Shown here one piece after another: positions 1 to 11,857 of a DNA stretch of 64,000 bases. Position 1 is the stretch's first letter. Each line of letters opens with the position of its first letter. Under the pieces are notes generated by a model. That model had not been told where the DNA came from. It did not search any database and saw nothing but the letters and a program-made list of their open reading frames with translations. Location: assembly GCA_047495785.1 (NCBI GenBank), contig JBLDXI010000059.1, forward strand, positions 62,001 to 126,000, written 5' to 3'. Source of the DNA: Lepidodermella squamata. Lineage: Eukaryota; Gastrotricha. The position numbers were made by a program, and so were the translations under genes.

Positions 1-2
1 TC

Positions 3-743
3 TGCGATGGTCAGACTTCAATCAACGCAGAAGATTGTTGGCCAGAAAATAACGAATGGGTTTGGAGCGTGTATTATGCCAATGCTACTGGTCTGTTTTA
101 TGACGAGCTCGAACAGATTGTCTCATCCGCTCCTTTGAAAGTTAACGGCAGAGAGCAGGAATATTACGGAGCACCCATAACATACTGGCAAAAGGTACAC
201 GACTATCTGCTAAAGGAAGGCGGTGGCCCGCGACGGTTGCTTGGAGGGACTGCAACCGCAGATGCTTATTATATTACGAGGAAGTACGTGAAGGAATTCT
301 TGCCGCTTCTGAATCTGTTTGCGGAGTAAGTGTTGCAATGACATGCGTTAACATCCGTCCACGTTTTCATTTCTATTAGGCATGGGGTTTGGTTAGAGAC
401 AGCGGTCGGCACAGCAATGAAAGTTCTGACCGACCCTGATGATATTCAGTACATCGATACGTATGCCCATGACTCGTATTTCGGCATAGTTCGTGGAAAT
501 CCGTTAGTGGAAGTTTACTCGCCGGGGCTTGAATTTATTCACCCGGTGAAAATGTCCTCAGTTTTGACAAATTCCCCTCGCCTTTCCAACATTAACCCAC
601 CGTCAACAAAGTTGAAGTCTACCTTATATTCGTCGAATTTCCACAAACAAAACATAGAGATGGGTTCAACATCAACTGCGTGTGTTTATTGCAATGTAGT
701 TTTCTTGGCAGAGCATTATTCACATGTCTTGCAAAAAAGATGA
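3..743 (+). CDS. 3' part of an unrecognised protein gene, cut by the window edge
   Basis: An open frame runs from base 3 to 325, then a 54-nt intron (donor GTAAGT at 326, acceptor TAG at 377-379), then from 380 to a stop at 741-743. The intron has phase 2 and the frame continues cleanly across it. The encoded segment has one early Cys pair, several Trp and Tyr, and a stretch reading FAEHGVWLETAVGTAMKVL over the junction. The general pattern (an aromatic YVKEFL region, then WLE, then a late HPVK) faintly recalls nucleotide-sugar glycosyltransferases, but I do not recognise the family. The last part (after about 547) may be intron read-through, because GTGAAA at 547 could be a further donor. 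The start lies before the window. Confidence 0.5.
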
Positions 744-1512
744 ATATGACCGCAAAGCATTGTCGTTCGCTTTCCGGCTATTCATTTTCTTGTTATTCCG
801 GTTTTTAATGTTAGTTACATGAAATAATGTTTATATGCGGGTACCGAAGCAATCGGTAGTTGTTAGCTGTAAACCGGCAAGTAAAATATTACATGAAAAA
901 CGATATCCTTCTCCTTATAGCAGCTGATCAAAGTAAAGGAAGCGCAACCAACAATGCACCAGGATTCGCGGCGAGATTAGCGTCTAGTGTTGAAGAATGT
1001 GGTGGGGAAATCGAAGCGGGTCGATTCAAAGTCCTAACTTTACCCACATCGCCGCATTTGCCAGTGGAATATCGGAGTCCCAGACGGCCGTAGAATTCGG
1101 TTGAGATTCACAAATTTCAGCCTTGAATCGCATCAAAGGTGCATGTTCGATTTCGTTTACATGGAAATTCACCGATCAGCGCAGTTGATTGGTATATTCT
1201 GCGGCAATCAACTGCCTGACTATCGTCTATGAACAAAAAGTCAGTGGTTTTCAGCTCCGATTATTAGCGGTTGATTCTGGGCATTGTTCGATTCAATAGT
1301 TGGCTTCAATATTCAACCGGTTTTGGCAAACTCTCATCTGCTGTTCAACTGAAGCCCAAGTTATTTTCGCATCATTGAAATTAGAAATGGTGATTGACTT
1401 TTCTATCCCATTATTCAAATGTTTCATATCTTCCTTTGGCCATCGAATAGCCCTATATTAAGAATCATTGCAACCAGATTGAATAAAAGTTTAGCAACAA
1501 AATAGATTAATG
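744..1512. other. Intergenic, no gene seen
   Basis: AT-rich DNA between a plus-strand gene and a minus-strand exon that converge here. An ATG-less open stretch at 860-1093 has no recognisable domain or splice context. I see no RNA gene or repeat. Confidence 0.4.
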
Positions 1513-1722
1513 CTACAACTCTCGATCCTCAGAGTAAAAAAAATCCTCAATTTGCGCACCTTCTTTCCATAGCTTCTTTGCTATAGCAGTTAAAACTGCC
1601 TGTTTACGTACCTCATCGCGAATTTTCTGCAGCTGTTTCAAGTTGTTTTTGTGCGGGTGGATAAGTAACTTCGGGGAGAACACCTCATCGTGGTAAAAAA
1701 CTGGCAGAAAAAATCGCGACAG
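1513..1722 (-). CDS. Probable last exon of an unidentified gene
   Basis: On the minus strand an acceptor (AATATTAG) at 1723-1730 is followed by 69 open codons and a TAG stop at 1513-1515. The composition looks like protein: an aromatic start (RFFLPVFYHDEVFSPKLL) is followed by a basic, helical stretch (QKIRDEVRKQAVLTAIAKKLW). Upstream exons are not clear. A segment about 60 to 160 bases further up encodes a hydrophobic helix (FRIFVLSILLLIVFLD) after a possible acceptor, and could be the preceding exon. I do not recognise the family. Codon-like texture and the acceptor are the only support. Confidence 0.35.
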   Translation of the reverse strand: MSRFFLPVFYHDEVFSPKLLIHPHKNNLKQLQKIRDEVRKQAVLTAIAKKLWKEGAQIEDFFYSEDREL

Positions 1723-2515
1723 CTAATATTAGCTAATCAAATAAGATGCTGCTGTGAAGATGCAGCCACCTATGATCAAGGAAAACTATCAACAGCAAAA
1801 TTGAGAGGACGAAAATTCGAAAGTAAACGGTTAAAGTTGAGAAATCACTGATAGATTCTTGTTGACTATTGGACTGAAATCCAAAACAATAATAGGAAAC
1901 TTTAGTTGTCAGTCCATCCTCAAAATGAGCTTAATAGCAACAATGTTGTTCCAATACCGGTCGCCCAGCCGTCCGACAAGCTCATATTTACATCAATTAC
2001 TTGAAGGTGAAAGATGCCATCTCACGACCATCTCGGCTCTATACTACGCGCGAATTAATATAAGTATAGTTATTCGTGCTCACATGTAGCCACTTCTTTA
2101 TGAGCAAATCTAATACTAATAGACTCGGACTAATAATTGCTAAACGGCAGGCTTTAACGTGCGAGATGTTAAATTTGATGGGCGCTTTGATTTCGCGCCA
2201 TGTTTGCCCACCTTGTGTTGTTCGGCCTCCAGTGCGGCAAGTTAATCAAGACACTACGGCGGCTGGCGGGTGTAACGTGGCGTGGGCAAGCGCCTCATAG
2301 TAGTAAGCAGGATCGGCCCCGTCTCTCGTAAACGCGACGAGTTCGAGAGCACGAAAGAGCACCGGTACTTGAAGTCTCCGCTACTTTATACTTGCCCGCC
2401 TAATTAAACGCGATTTCTTTACATTTTCATAGTCAACACCAGCTCGATGAATGATGAATGACGCCGGATTCTGCGATTTTTTTTTTACCATTAGGAATTT
2501 CGTTATAAGTGAAAA
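1723..2515. other. Intergenic, possibly with upstream exons of the minus-strand gene
   Basis: Apart from the possible hydrophobic exon around 1760-1880 (minus strand), nothing could be assigned. A T-run precedes the Ly6 gene start. Confidence 0.3.
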
Positions 2516-2924
2516 ATGTCCCGAGTCACAGCGTTGACCTGTTCCGTGGCAGTCGCTTTCGTTGTCTTAGCCTACATCGCCGTTTCAACTGATGCTTTGA
2601 CTCAATGCGTTCAATGCTCCAGCTCAACTTGCACCTCGGCACTGAAAGCCGACTCGTGTGGCCAGGCCTACAATTTCTGCTACAAAACCGTATTCGCCGT
2701 GGTGAGGAAGAGATGCGCCTAATTCACTAATTTTCTGTAAAAAAATTATTTAGGGTGGAACTGAAACTTATCTGAAGGGCTGTGCTGCCACTTGTACCCC
2801 CGAGAACGGAACCATAGCCTATACTTACTGCTGCCAGACTGACGGGTGCAACGCCGGTAACAGCGTTGTGGCGCTACCTGTGCTCACCGTTATCGTTGGA
2901 GCTATGGCATACTTCGCTCTATAA
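2516..2924 (+). CDS. Ly6/uPAR-type (three-finger) GPI-anchored surface protein
   Basis: Two exons, 2516-2701 and 2754-2924, with a 52-nt phase-0 intron (GTGAGG...TTTAG), give 118 aa. Residues 1-27 form a signal peptide ending near STDA. The mature part starts with CVQCSSSTC and ends with the hallmark Ly6 motif CCQTDGCN, so about ten Cys fit the three-finger disulphide pattern. After the last Cys there is a short linker (AGNSVV) and a hydrophobic C-terminus (LPVLTVIVGAMAYFAL), the expected signal for GPI transfer. Such proteins sit on the outer leaflet and act as ligands, receptor modulators or junction proteins. The ligand cannot be told from sequence. AATAAA at 3247-3252 is a likely poly(A) signal. 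Confidence 0.85.
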
Positions 2925-3775
2925 ATCTCGCGTGGACATAATTTGAAGCTGCTTTTTAGAATTGCATATAAAAAAATGTCGATGTTTTTGTAAATTCCCC
3001 GTGTCCGCAAATTTCTTATAGGACTTACCTGCCAACGAATCGCATCTATTACCAATAATGAGTTATTTCAACGGCAAACGACGGAAAATGAATAAACTGA
3101 TAACGATTTTGTCCATCTGAAATGGATTACTGAGACTTACTCGAAGAAAGGCCGTTCAGCTTCGACTAAATTTCGTCTGCTCCTCCTGCGTACTCACTCC
3201 TGGGTTTTATTTTATGACGGACAATTGAACATTATTTTACATGGTTAATAAATACATTTCAGTTATAGGTACAGCATCAGCGTCTGAATACCAAATGAGT
3301 CATTTTTACAAGGAACCAAAATGCATCGCTGTTGGTGTTTTTCGCCTCCTTAAATGTTGAATTTTCAATGGTCAATCAATTGAATAGGAACAAATAATGC
3401 TGAAATATAAGAAACCAGGCAACGAACGATGAATGTCATGATGGCATTTATTGCAAAATTCATCGTAAAAAATTGTCTTCGAAATAAATAGAAATTTCGA
3501 TGATTGTTGCCATGGTGTGATTGCACATAAAAAATTGAGGCGATTTTTTGATGGAATTATTCAAAGTATTCAACCAGGAAGAAGAAGCTCAGCGATGTGC
3601 ACAATATTTTGCAATGAAAAATGCTAATAATAATTTCATATAATATTTCATAATCTCTTTACAAATTTGATTCGTGTTAACGAAGGCAATTGTACAATAA
3701 GGTTTTTTATAATACAGTCAAGGAATAAGTTTAATAATAAGTGCCGATCCAAGATTTATGATACAAGGCAGAATT
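2925..3775. other. Convergent intergenic region
   Basis: Between the Ly6 gene (+) and the Bcl-2-family gene (-). It contains the likely Ly6 3' UTR with AATAAA at 3247-3252, and otherwise AT-rich DNA with no gene. Confidence 0.4.
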
Positions 3776-4658
3776 TTACGATAAGCGAGTACGGCGAGCA
3801 GTGTAAGGGCTGGGAACGACGGGCGACGCGACTCGACGCAGGTACCAAACTGGCGACGACGGCGGGGTGATGTAGCTTTGACTTGGCACGAAAACATCGT
3901 CATCATCCTCGCTAACAACATCAGGCAAATCGATGGTATCCTCGCCTTCGTTGTGATTTTCGTAACGAGCGATGGCAATCAAGTGATCGGCCGATGAGAA
4001 ATCGTTCGAATGGCTTGACGCCACGCTGCTAGCAAATCGACAACGGTGATGCGATGGCGTTGAATGGGACGAGTTGAAGTTGGCCTCGCGCTGTTGCAGC
4101 CAATCGTAGAGCGAGGCGAAGATGAAACGGCGCACGACGTAGCCGAAAAGGCCGCAAACGAGCGTGGCAGCGCGTGTTCGAAACAAATTCGAGGCAATTG
4201 AGCCGACGAGTCTTAAACTTGAGGCGGACCAAGTCGATGGCCGTAGCAAGGTAAGAGCCATCGATGTAACAGTTGAATTAGCCGGCCCAGAGCCCACGCT
4301 ATCTACAGCATCCGAACTCTGAAAAATTACAAAAAATCAAATTATGAATTTAAAGTTTAATGTCGTAACTTACCGCGCCGTTTAGGGCAGAGAATATCGA
4401 AGAAACAATGGTGGTCGCCAATTGTTTAATTGCGGCGTGATCAGTTGAGGGATCGGCGTCGATGCGATCCGCCAGCAAGCGCATTCGCCGGCCGATTTCC
4501 GCGCAGCCAACGCGAATTCTGACTTGGCGCTCGTAACGATCCGCAACCTGCTGTAACTGCCAGCCGACGACTTGCGAGCCGGCGCAACACGCCGTCATGC
4601 CTTGACGGGCGACGGCGGCAACACGCATCGACGTGCGGTTACTTTGTCGATCAGTCAT
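3776..4658 (-). CDS. Bcl-2 family protein, BAX/BAK/BOK-like
   Basis: Exon 1 is 4374-4658 (95 codons) and exon 2 is 3776-4318, joined by a 55-nt phase-0 intron (GTAAGT...TTTCAG), giving 275 aa. Residues 55-67 read IGRRMRLLADRID, which fits the BH3 pattern (hydrophobic positions 1, 5, 8 and 12, a small residue then Asp). About 55 residues later STWSASSLRLVGSIASN matches a BH1 helix, and RRFIFASLYDWLQQREANF matches the BH2 region. Order and spacing resemble BOK/BAX. In this family such proteins permeabilise the mitochondrial outer membrane in apoptosis. Oddities: the BH1 Gly-Arg is replaced by Ser-Ala, the BH2 Gly-Gly-Trp is absent, and the C-terminus is an acidic, Ser/Pro/Arg-rich tail without a membrane anchor. 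Assignment is by pattern, not by search. Confidence 0.55.
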
Positions 4659-7600
4659 TTTGTCACGAAAAATTAATCAGAATTAAGCAGCGACGTTTAT
4701 AGTTATAATTGTTATCTAAAACAAAAACAAAACAAGTTGAAGAAGGTGTTAATTAATCAAAAATGCACAATTATATTGAAAAAGTGGCGATATGCCCGCG
4801 GCGTGGTGATTTCGCATCAAAAATATAGCCACTTCGCGCGCGAAAAGCAAGTGAATGACAGTGATAAGGGGCTATTACTCGTTAAATAATAGCATGTGTT
4901 GAATGATTAATGATGGGTGAGCGCCTCGGAAGACGAGCGGCAGCTACAGGGTGCTCTTCTTTAAAGTTTAACGACACGCGTTCGCTAAATAAACAACGCT
5001 CAGCGTCAATAATTACGCGCGTTCACCTTAACACAACACGCGCGTTTTGCGCAACTACAAATCGCAAACAAATACTGCGGAATGAGGAGAGGATGCGCGC
5101 TCTAGTAGTCGATTTGCTTCAATTGCGGCGCGTACGGAACGGCAACATGGCGGCGCCGACAACTTCAAAAGCCGGCAAATTAACCTGTCAAATAAGAATT
5201 AACACCTGGTGAGCGATGATGAGCTCAAGAGCTACTATATCACCTATAATACAAATGAATTAGTACTATGATAATAGTAATAAGTTAATAACGCTACGGT
5301 GATGCACGCGCGCGAATGTAGCGAATGAAGAGCGACTGAAGAGCTCTCGTTGGTATAAGTAAATGGGATGTGTAAATCGCGATGAAAATAGCAACAATGG
5401 CGGAAGTCGTTGGCTAGTTGTGATTAAATAACGTAAATGCTGGTGTTATTATTGTGTATATAGATGAACAAGACAAATGATAGGTTTATTGCTGGCGATG
5501 AGAGCGCGCGCCGGGGATTAGCCGATTGCGCAACCGGCCGCGGGCGCGTAATCGAGAGAGCGCAGGTAATTGTTGTTTCAAATTACGCCACGACAAGTCG
5601 CGCGATTAACTCGGTCACGCGACAAGATCTTGCGACGAGTCGTCCGTAATAGCGGGCGTGGTGTTATAAAACCTGGGTGCCTATAGAAATGTCGCTCAAA
5701 CTATTTTATCCCAGCTTAATCACTTAAGCCGTGATTTGTAACAATGCGAATAGATAGGTCACTGGTCGCGTAATTATCAAGTGGTGCGAGTGACGCATCA
5801 CCACACCCGGGGCGCCGGTGCGTTAAAAGCGGCATGTCTCATGAGACTGACAAGTCGCGAGCTAATCATACGCTGCCGACGGCAAAATTTGGCGAAATGC
5901 GCGGTTCCGTCGCTAAATGATAGTTAAATAGCTGTAATTACAGAGCGGCGGTGATTTTGCGACAAAGACGCGATGACAGCCGCGAACGGGCCATCACAAT
6001 CACACTTGAGCAGGCAGGGTGGCTAACATGTTTGCCAAAGAATTCACGCCCGATAACCGCGGCCGCTACAGTGAGACGTCCTGCCGCGCGCGCGACAGAT
6101 ATATGACTATGCGGGTGTGAGAAGCGCAAACACATCATCTGGCACCTGATCGGATCCGCGGCACGCACTAGGCACTTGAAAATTCGCGCACAGGAAGAAA
6201 TATTTGAAAATTTCGCTAAATTCCTCAGCCAACAACGATTTTACGTAACTAATAACAAGTGGCTAATCACGTCGCTCATCACGCATCGAAATGATCAAGT
6301 TACACACACGTACGCTGAATCGCTAATAGGTAGATCACGTGCGCATGGCAATAACGTGTGCGCCAAATTGCTATACCATTACGCAATTTAATTGCCACTG
6401 TAGACGCGAAAGACATTAAAATTTAACGCACGACAGAGCAAGGAGAGCCTAAGGGAGTACACTAATATGCTGTCTAGTCGATGATTTACGATCGAGCGAG
6501 TTATAAGGAGCCTGTTAATTATACATGAAGCCAACAAATTTGTCACAAGGTTACCAAAATTATACACCTAGAACGCGCAGCTCAAGTGCGAGAAAAGGAC
6601 AAACTTTAAATGAGCAAATAACAACGACCTGGCGCGCTTTATATATAGTTCGGTTAGCTGATGAGATGGTCACAGATTTGGGCTGAAATCAAAACAACAT
6701 CGTCAAATAATTAGCAGCGCGAGCATTAAACCTGCCACCGTCCGGGCTAATGTTGTTTGCGGTGATTAGCTACTGCTATTTAGGTCGCTATCTGCGCACT
6801 GGCCGAGGCGACCCGCACGGTCGCGGAAGCGGCTGTCGCGCGCGTGACGGTGTCAATGGCAAATGGCGGGTGTCGCCTGTGATGCCGGCTCGTGACCGGA
6901 AATGATGTGGCGATGGCCATCTCGCCGGCGCGAGTGTTGCGCAATGCAAAGGCGCCGATCATCGATCGCACGCGCGTTTATCTCATTTCCCGGTTTTACG
7001 TAACACAAGCGCGCGCGCGATGACCAAAACAGAACACTCGGCGGCACAAGGCGAAAAAGTGCCAGCCGCGGGCGTCGCTCTACGAATTTTTCAAGTGTGC
7101 GAAATCTAATTAAATTTAGACACCCAGCCGAGCGCGCGCACGTATTTTTAACACGGAAAATTGGTGCGCAAAACAAAACACTCAAATGTGAGCGACTGCC
7201 GATTATTTTTCTCGAGTGACCCAACTGGTAGCGATGCCGTGATGATGATGGGATTAGGCGTGAAGGCAAACACGATAACTTGTCAGCGATTAGCACAGAA
7301 CCAATCGCCCGGTCAGCGGTCATCGGTCGGCCGTGTGCGACAAGTGTGCCGACGTGACTGCGCTGTTGGGCGTCGGCTTTCGTCGACGGGGCGCACGTGA
7401 TTTCTGCGCTTCGCCAGTGCGCTGCGCAAATACGCGTGCGCGGTGATCACCTTCGGCCGTAAAATAAGCAAGTCTAATGATGCGCAGTAAAACCATCAAA
7501 TTGCGCCGTTATATTATTATGGCCGTTGATGAGTCTTTAACTGTGATTAATTAGGGGCCTGGTAATAAGCTGACAGAAAGAAGTTCATCCCAAAACCCTG

Positions 7601-9802
7601 GGAACAAATGAACGAACTGAAACAACTTTTGCACTGCGCTTGAAAAATAAAAATAGCCAACCTGGAATTTGTACCTAATAATTTTCCGGTGTATGAGGGA
7701 TGAAGGGTGATATTGAAAACAAATTTATTGGCTGCACTCGATGCAGTGATGATCTGCCTGATGCAACATATTTTGCGTGACATGAAGCTATAAACTGCGC
7801 CTCGCCACAGTTCAGCTTCGTACTTCATGCACTGAAGTTGAAATGTTTTTACAAACTTGGTAGCACTTGCACGATGGAAGGACCTGCGATCAAATCATTG
7901 GGACCAAATATATCGATAAGCTAAGATAAAAAAAAATCTGGCCAATTAAGGAACCATTAAAACAGTAAATTTTAGCTGCAGAAAAACGTTACAGAGATAA
8001 TACACTTCATAGGTGATATCGTATCATATCGTTTCTGAGCGATCGGTTAATATCAGGCTCCGGATTTGATTGCTTCTTAACCCCATACATACTGTACTAG
8101 TAGTAGTGGGCCAATAAACAAATAATATCAAATCAACAGTAAGTCAATTTCGTCGATAAAAGGGCCAAGTGGGGATGACGTGACCTACAACCATTAAACT
8201 GGCGAGTACCATTATAACTGGAGTACGTTTTTTCGCCAGTGCGCCCTTGCAAGTGCAACAAAATATGAAAAATAAATCAAATATACCCATGTACTGATGG
8301 GCGCTGGTATAACCAACAATCTCTGTTGGTGTATCTTTTGAATATACTATACATATAAATTGCTCGGCTGATTTGTGGGCAATGGGAGCACTTTTACGTT
8401 TCATACCTCTTATATACGTTATACGTGGGAACACCGATGTACATATCGATAGATATAGATATATAGAGGGTGCATCTCAGGTTTCTGTTCCCCTATTGCT
8501 CGTAGTCGCTCCAAGACGCTGGCCTGACCTCTGATCTTGCAACGAACCGTAACCCGTAGAAGCCGAACGCCTCGCATCTCCTGTTCAAGTTGTTATTTGC
8601 CACAGTAGCCAAGACCGGTTTTTCAAAGGACTAACCGATGAGTTTTTCCACATGCTGATGATCAATTGGCCGCACCAGAGCTCTTTAATGAACAATGCCG
8701 CTATGGAAATTAGGCTGACGTTAATAAAACCATTCTTCGTCTTTTATTTCCCGATACTTGGATTTATATTATTTATATAAGTTGGCATCATAAGATTTTG
8801 ATAAACGTTATACAGATTTATCGAATATTATATTATTATAAATTTTCAATTGAGAATGACACAGTTTGAGACTTTGAGACACGGAAATCAGACCACATTT
8901 TGAACAAACATCTTCGCAATAACCTGATCAGTTTTACCGCCCTTAAAAGTTCATATCGCAATACCTTGCGGGCGAACTGATATACGAATGAGAAGCTATA
9001 TAGAACAACTTCGTTTAATTACAAAACTAAACACAATTATAGTTAGGCAGTTGGAACATGCTCTCGTCATTTTCACATTGATGAAGTTGCGTAACATAAT
9101 AGGTAAATTAGGTATACCTCAACTGTTACCTGAATGAAAAAGCTCAAATGATTGGCACAAACAATGAATGCCTACAGGTATATATCAAGACAGAAGAGAA
9201 AAAAATGCGGCGATGAGTAGATGGAACGCACGCTAAATTGTTTTGCAGCTCAAACTTTTAAGTCGAAGGCATATTCAAGAAGAAAGTTAAATGGTACAAG
9301 TATCGAGTATATCGGTATCAATTGATGGTGGCGCGAGACTAGAATACACGCAATCGCTAATTTACATTTCTGACGGCCGAAATCATTTGCAAAAAATATT
9401 TTTATAGAGATTTCACAAACGAGGCTATAATATATATGAAAAATGCGTACAAGAATAACATGATTATCTGACAAAAGAGATTCGAAAACGGAAGACTTGC
9501 GGCGAAGGATAACCGACTTCTTGGTGGCGGGTAGATATTTTTTCTCCAAATAATTCACCCGCCAATTTATATACGTAAACGTTGTGATTAAAGTTTACTC
9601 ATCAAGATCGACACAACTCTATTGATCTTTGCAATTTTTGCACAGAAAAAAGACATCAAGGATATACAGTAGAAAATGTACAAAATTCTGATTTAAAGAA
9701 GTCATTACACAAAGAAATTTGTTGCAAAATGTCATCTCTCATACAGCTTCATCTAGTAATAGGCAATTATAATTATTTCGAGTGAGGAATTTTATTGTTG
9801 GC
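4659..9802. other. Long gene-free block between two minus-strand genes
   Basis: About 5.1 kb with no convincing exon. 4.8-7.5 kb is a mosaic of AT-rich DNA and CG-rich spots with many CGCG motifs. 7.5-9.8 kb is more uniformly AT-rich. Open stretches here lack ATG starts, domains or splice partners. It lies upstream of the Bcl-2-like gene and downstream of the Ig-receptor gene, so part may be promoter or enhancer DNA. I see no tRNA or tandem array. Confidence 0.4.
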
Positions 9803-11857
9803 TCAGCACCTTGTTGCTAAATTAACACGCTCCGTTGAACTTTTCCGCCGGCGTCTTCGACTCGGTGAATGTAGACTGTTAAGACACCTTTGTGGCGAAG
9901 TTAGGTTGGCAACGGAATCGCAGGATTGCATCGCTGTGGTTTGATGATTATGAGCCGAGTCGTCACTACTCGACGACTGAGGCGAGGTTAGCCAATAATG
10001 AAAGACTGCTGCTACGAGGAGCAAACCTCCAGTTACGACGCACTGATGGCCAATATCTGAAATCATTCCAAATTAAAACAGGTTTGACGCCTAAACCCCT
10101 GACCCTATAGCCTTAAATCTAGTCAAGCCCAAGCTGAACTACTTTTTTAGGGAAAAATTGTTCATTAAGATTCGAACCTTGGCGAGTAGTGGTCGCGGAG
10201 CCGCGTTTCTGGCCGTCAGCAGCTGCTGGCCGCTCGTTGGCGACCTTGCTAGGCGTAGGCGCCGCCAGTTCGCTGGCCGAATCGCCCGGTGTTGGGATCG
10301 CCTCTTCGTCGGCGATCTTAGGCGGCTGTTGCGGCTCGAACAATTCGTCATTGGCCGGCGACGACGGCGCCACTACATAGCCGGAATCTTCAGTCGCCGC
10401 CTGCCGGCTGTCGATGATGATGCTCGGCCGCCAGCCTGACGTAGTCAAACTGGTCGGGTCAACTCGAACGCTGTCAACAGCTCCACCAACTTCACTCGCT
10501 CCCGCAGTTGGCATCGGAGTTTTCTCTACAGCAATATTCAAATAAAAATCTAGAAAAATCTAAGAAAATCGAAACATACCCCATAGGTAGAATGATGCGT
10601 TTGCTGTAAATGACCGGCCGTCAGTTGCAGCGCAAGTGTAACTGCCGAAATCTGCATCGCTGACCAGTGGATCTATCGTTAGGCGAAGGACAGCTCGGTA
10701 AGCACTGCTCCGGCCAAGCCATTCGATGCGGTGGCGCGTCGACGAGGCCTGTTTCGAAACAGCTGGTGACATATTAGGCGAGGCGGCTGCCGATCGGCGG
10801 AGAGGAGGTGCCGAGGGCGGGGTGCCGCCATTGGTCAGCAACTCGCCGCGGAGAAACCAACCGGCCCATGAAATCGGGTGGCCGCTTATGCTGCAGTCAA
10901 CAGTAACCTTGCCACCCCGCTCGCGGCCTACATTTTCAGGATCAACCACGACAACGGGCCGAGCTAGAAGTAGCCAGTAATAATAACGAAAATGGCATTT
11001 GAAGGTCGAAACTTACCTATCACACTGACTTCGGTATCTCGATGTTCCGGTTCGCCGACTCCGTTCGATGCGCGGCATCGGTACCGTCCGAAGCAATCAC
11101 GAGTTACGTTGATGAAAAGAAGAATCTCCCCGTAATTTTCGCTGATTTCTGTAAAGCACAAAGGCTTGGATCATAGAAAATCTTTGTTTTAATGAACAAA
11201 CTGAGTTCTTCACGGTCGTTCAATCGGTACCATTCGACGCGTGGCCGTGGGTAACCCGAAGCGTTGCAGATCAATTTAAACGTTTCGAACTCATCAACCG
11301 TGACGACTGGTTGCGGAGCACTGACTATTCGAGCAGGTTCTATTAGGGAAAAACAATAAATTCAATTGTAACCCAAATTTCAAAGCTCATACCTTCCACG
11401 ACTAGGCTGATTTTGCCTGATGGCAAGTCACGGCTGTTGATAACGCAGTAATATTCACCAGCGTCTCGCCTGGTTGCGTTCTGGATGCGCAACTCCCACG
11501 TTCGAATCGACGGCCTGCCGACGGACATACGCCGGTCCGAGTAGATGAGCTTTTCATCGACTGCCAGCACGACGTTCTGGCCCCGGTGCCACGTCAGCTG
11601 GTGGGCGCCAAGGTAGTCGACGATGCATGTCAGAACGGCTGTCTCACCGGCGCGAACTCGCACGTCCTGCGTCGCGACATTCAGCTGTGGTGGAATCGTG
11701 CCTGGAAAAATTGAAATAAATCAGGGACTGAAATTGCGAAACCACCCAAGTCGAATGTCTTACTCTGAGCGTTAAATATCGGCAAAAATGCCACACAAAT
11801 GAGGTAGATTTTAAGGTGGAACGGCGACTTATCGCCGCCGTGCCCGAGCTGAGCCAT
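9803..11857 (-). CDS. Three-Ig cell adhesion receptor, lachesin/IgLON/DIP-like, with a C-terminal membrane segment
   Basis: Seven exons: 11764-11857, 11393-11701, 11202-11339, 11017-11148, 10580-10963, 10178-10525 and 9803-10056. All introns are phase 1, giving 552 aa. Residues 1-29 form a signal peptide (LKIYLICVAFLPIFNA). Ig1 (about 35-134) has LTC, LTWHR, RTWELRIQNATRRDAGEYYC. Ig2 (135-225) has LICNASGYPRPRVEWYR and GRYRCRASNGVGEP. Ig3 (226-352) has VTVDCSISGHP and DFGSYTCAATDG with a long Ser/Pro insert. A Pro/Ala/Ser-rich stalk follows, then a hydrophobic segment (VVTGGLLLVAAVFHYWL) and a basic tail (RRRRRKSS). These receptors mediate neural or epithelial adhesion. The last intron has a weak donor (GTTCGA); without it the protein would end at 10119 with no membrane segment. 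The start is the first ATG before the signal peptide. Confidence 0.8.

Noticed and set aside
9250-9558. Open minus-strand stretch of about 100 codons
   Set aside because: No ATG (starts with GTG), no domain, AT-rich random composition and no splice partner.
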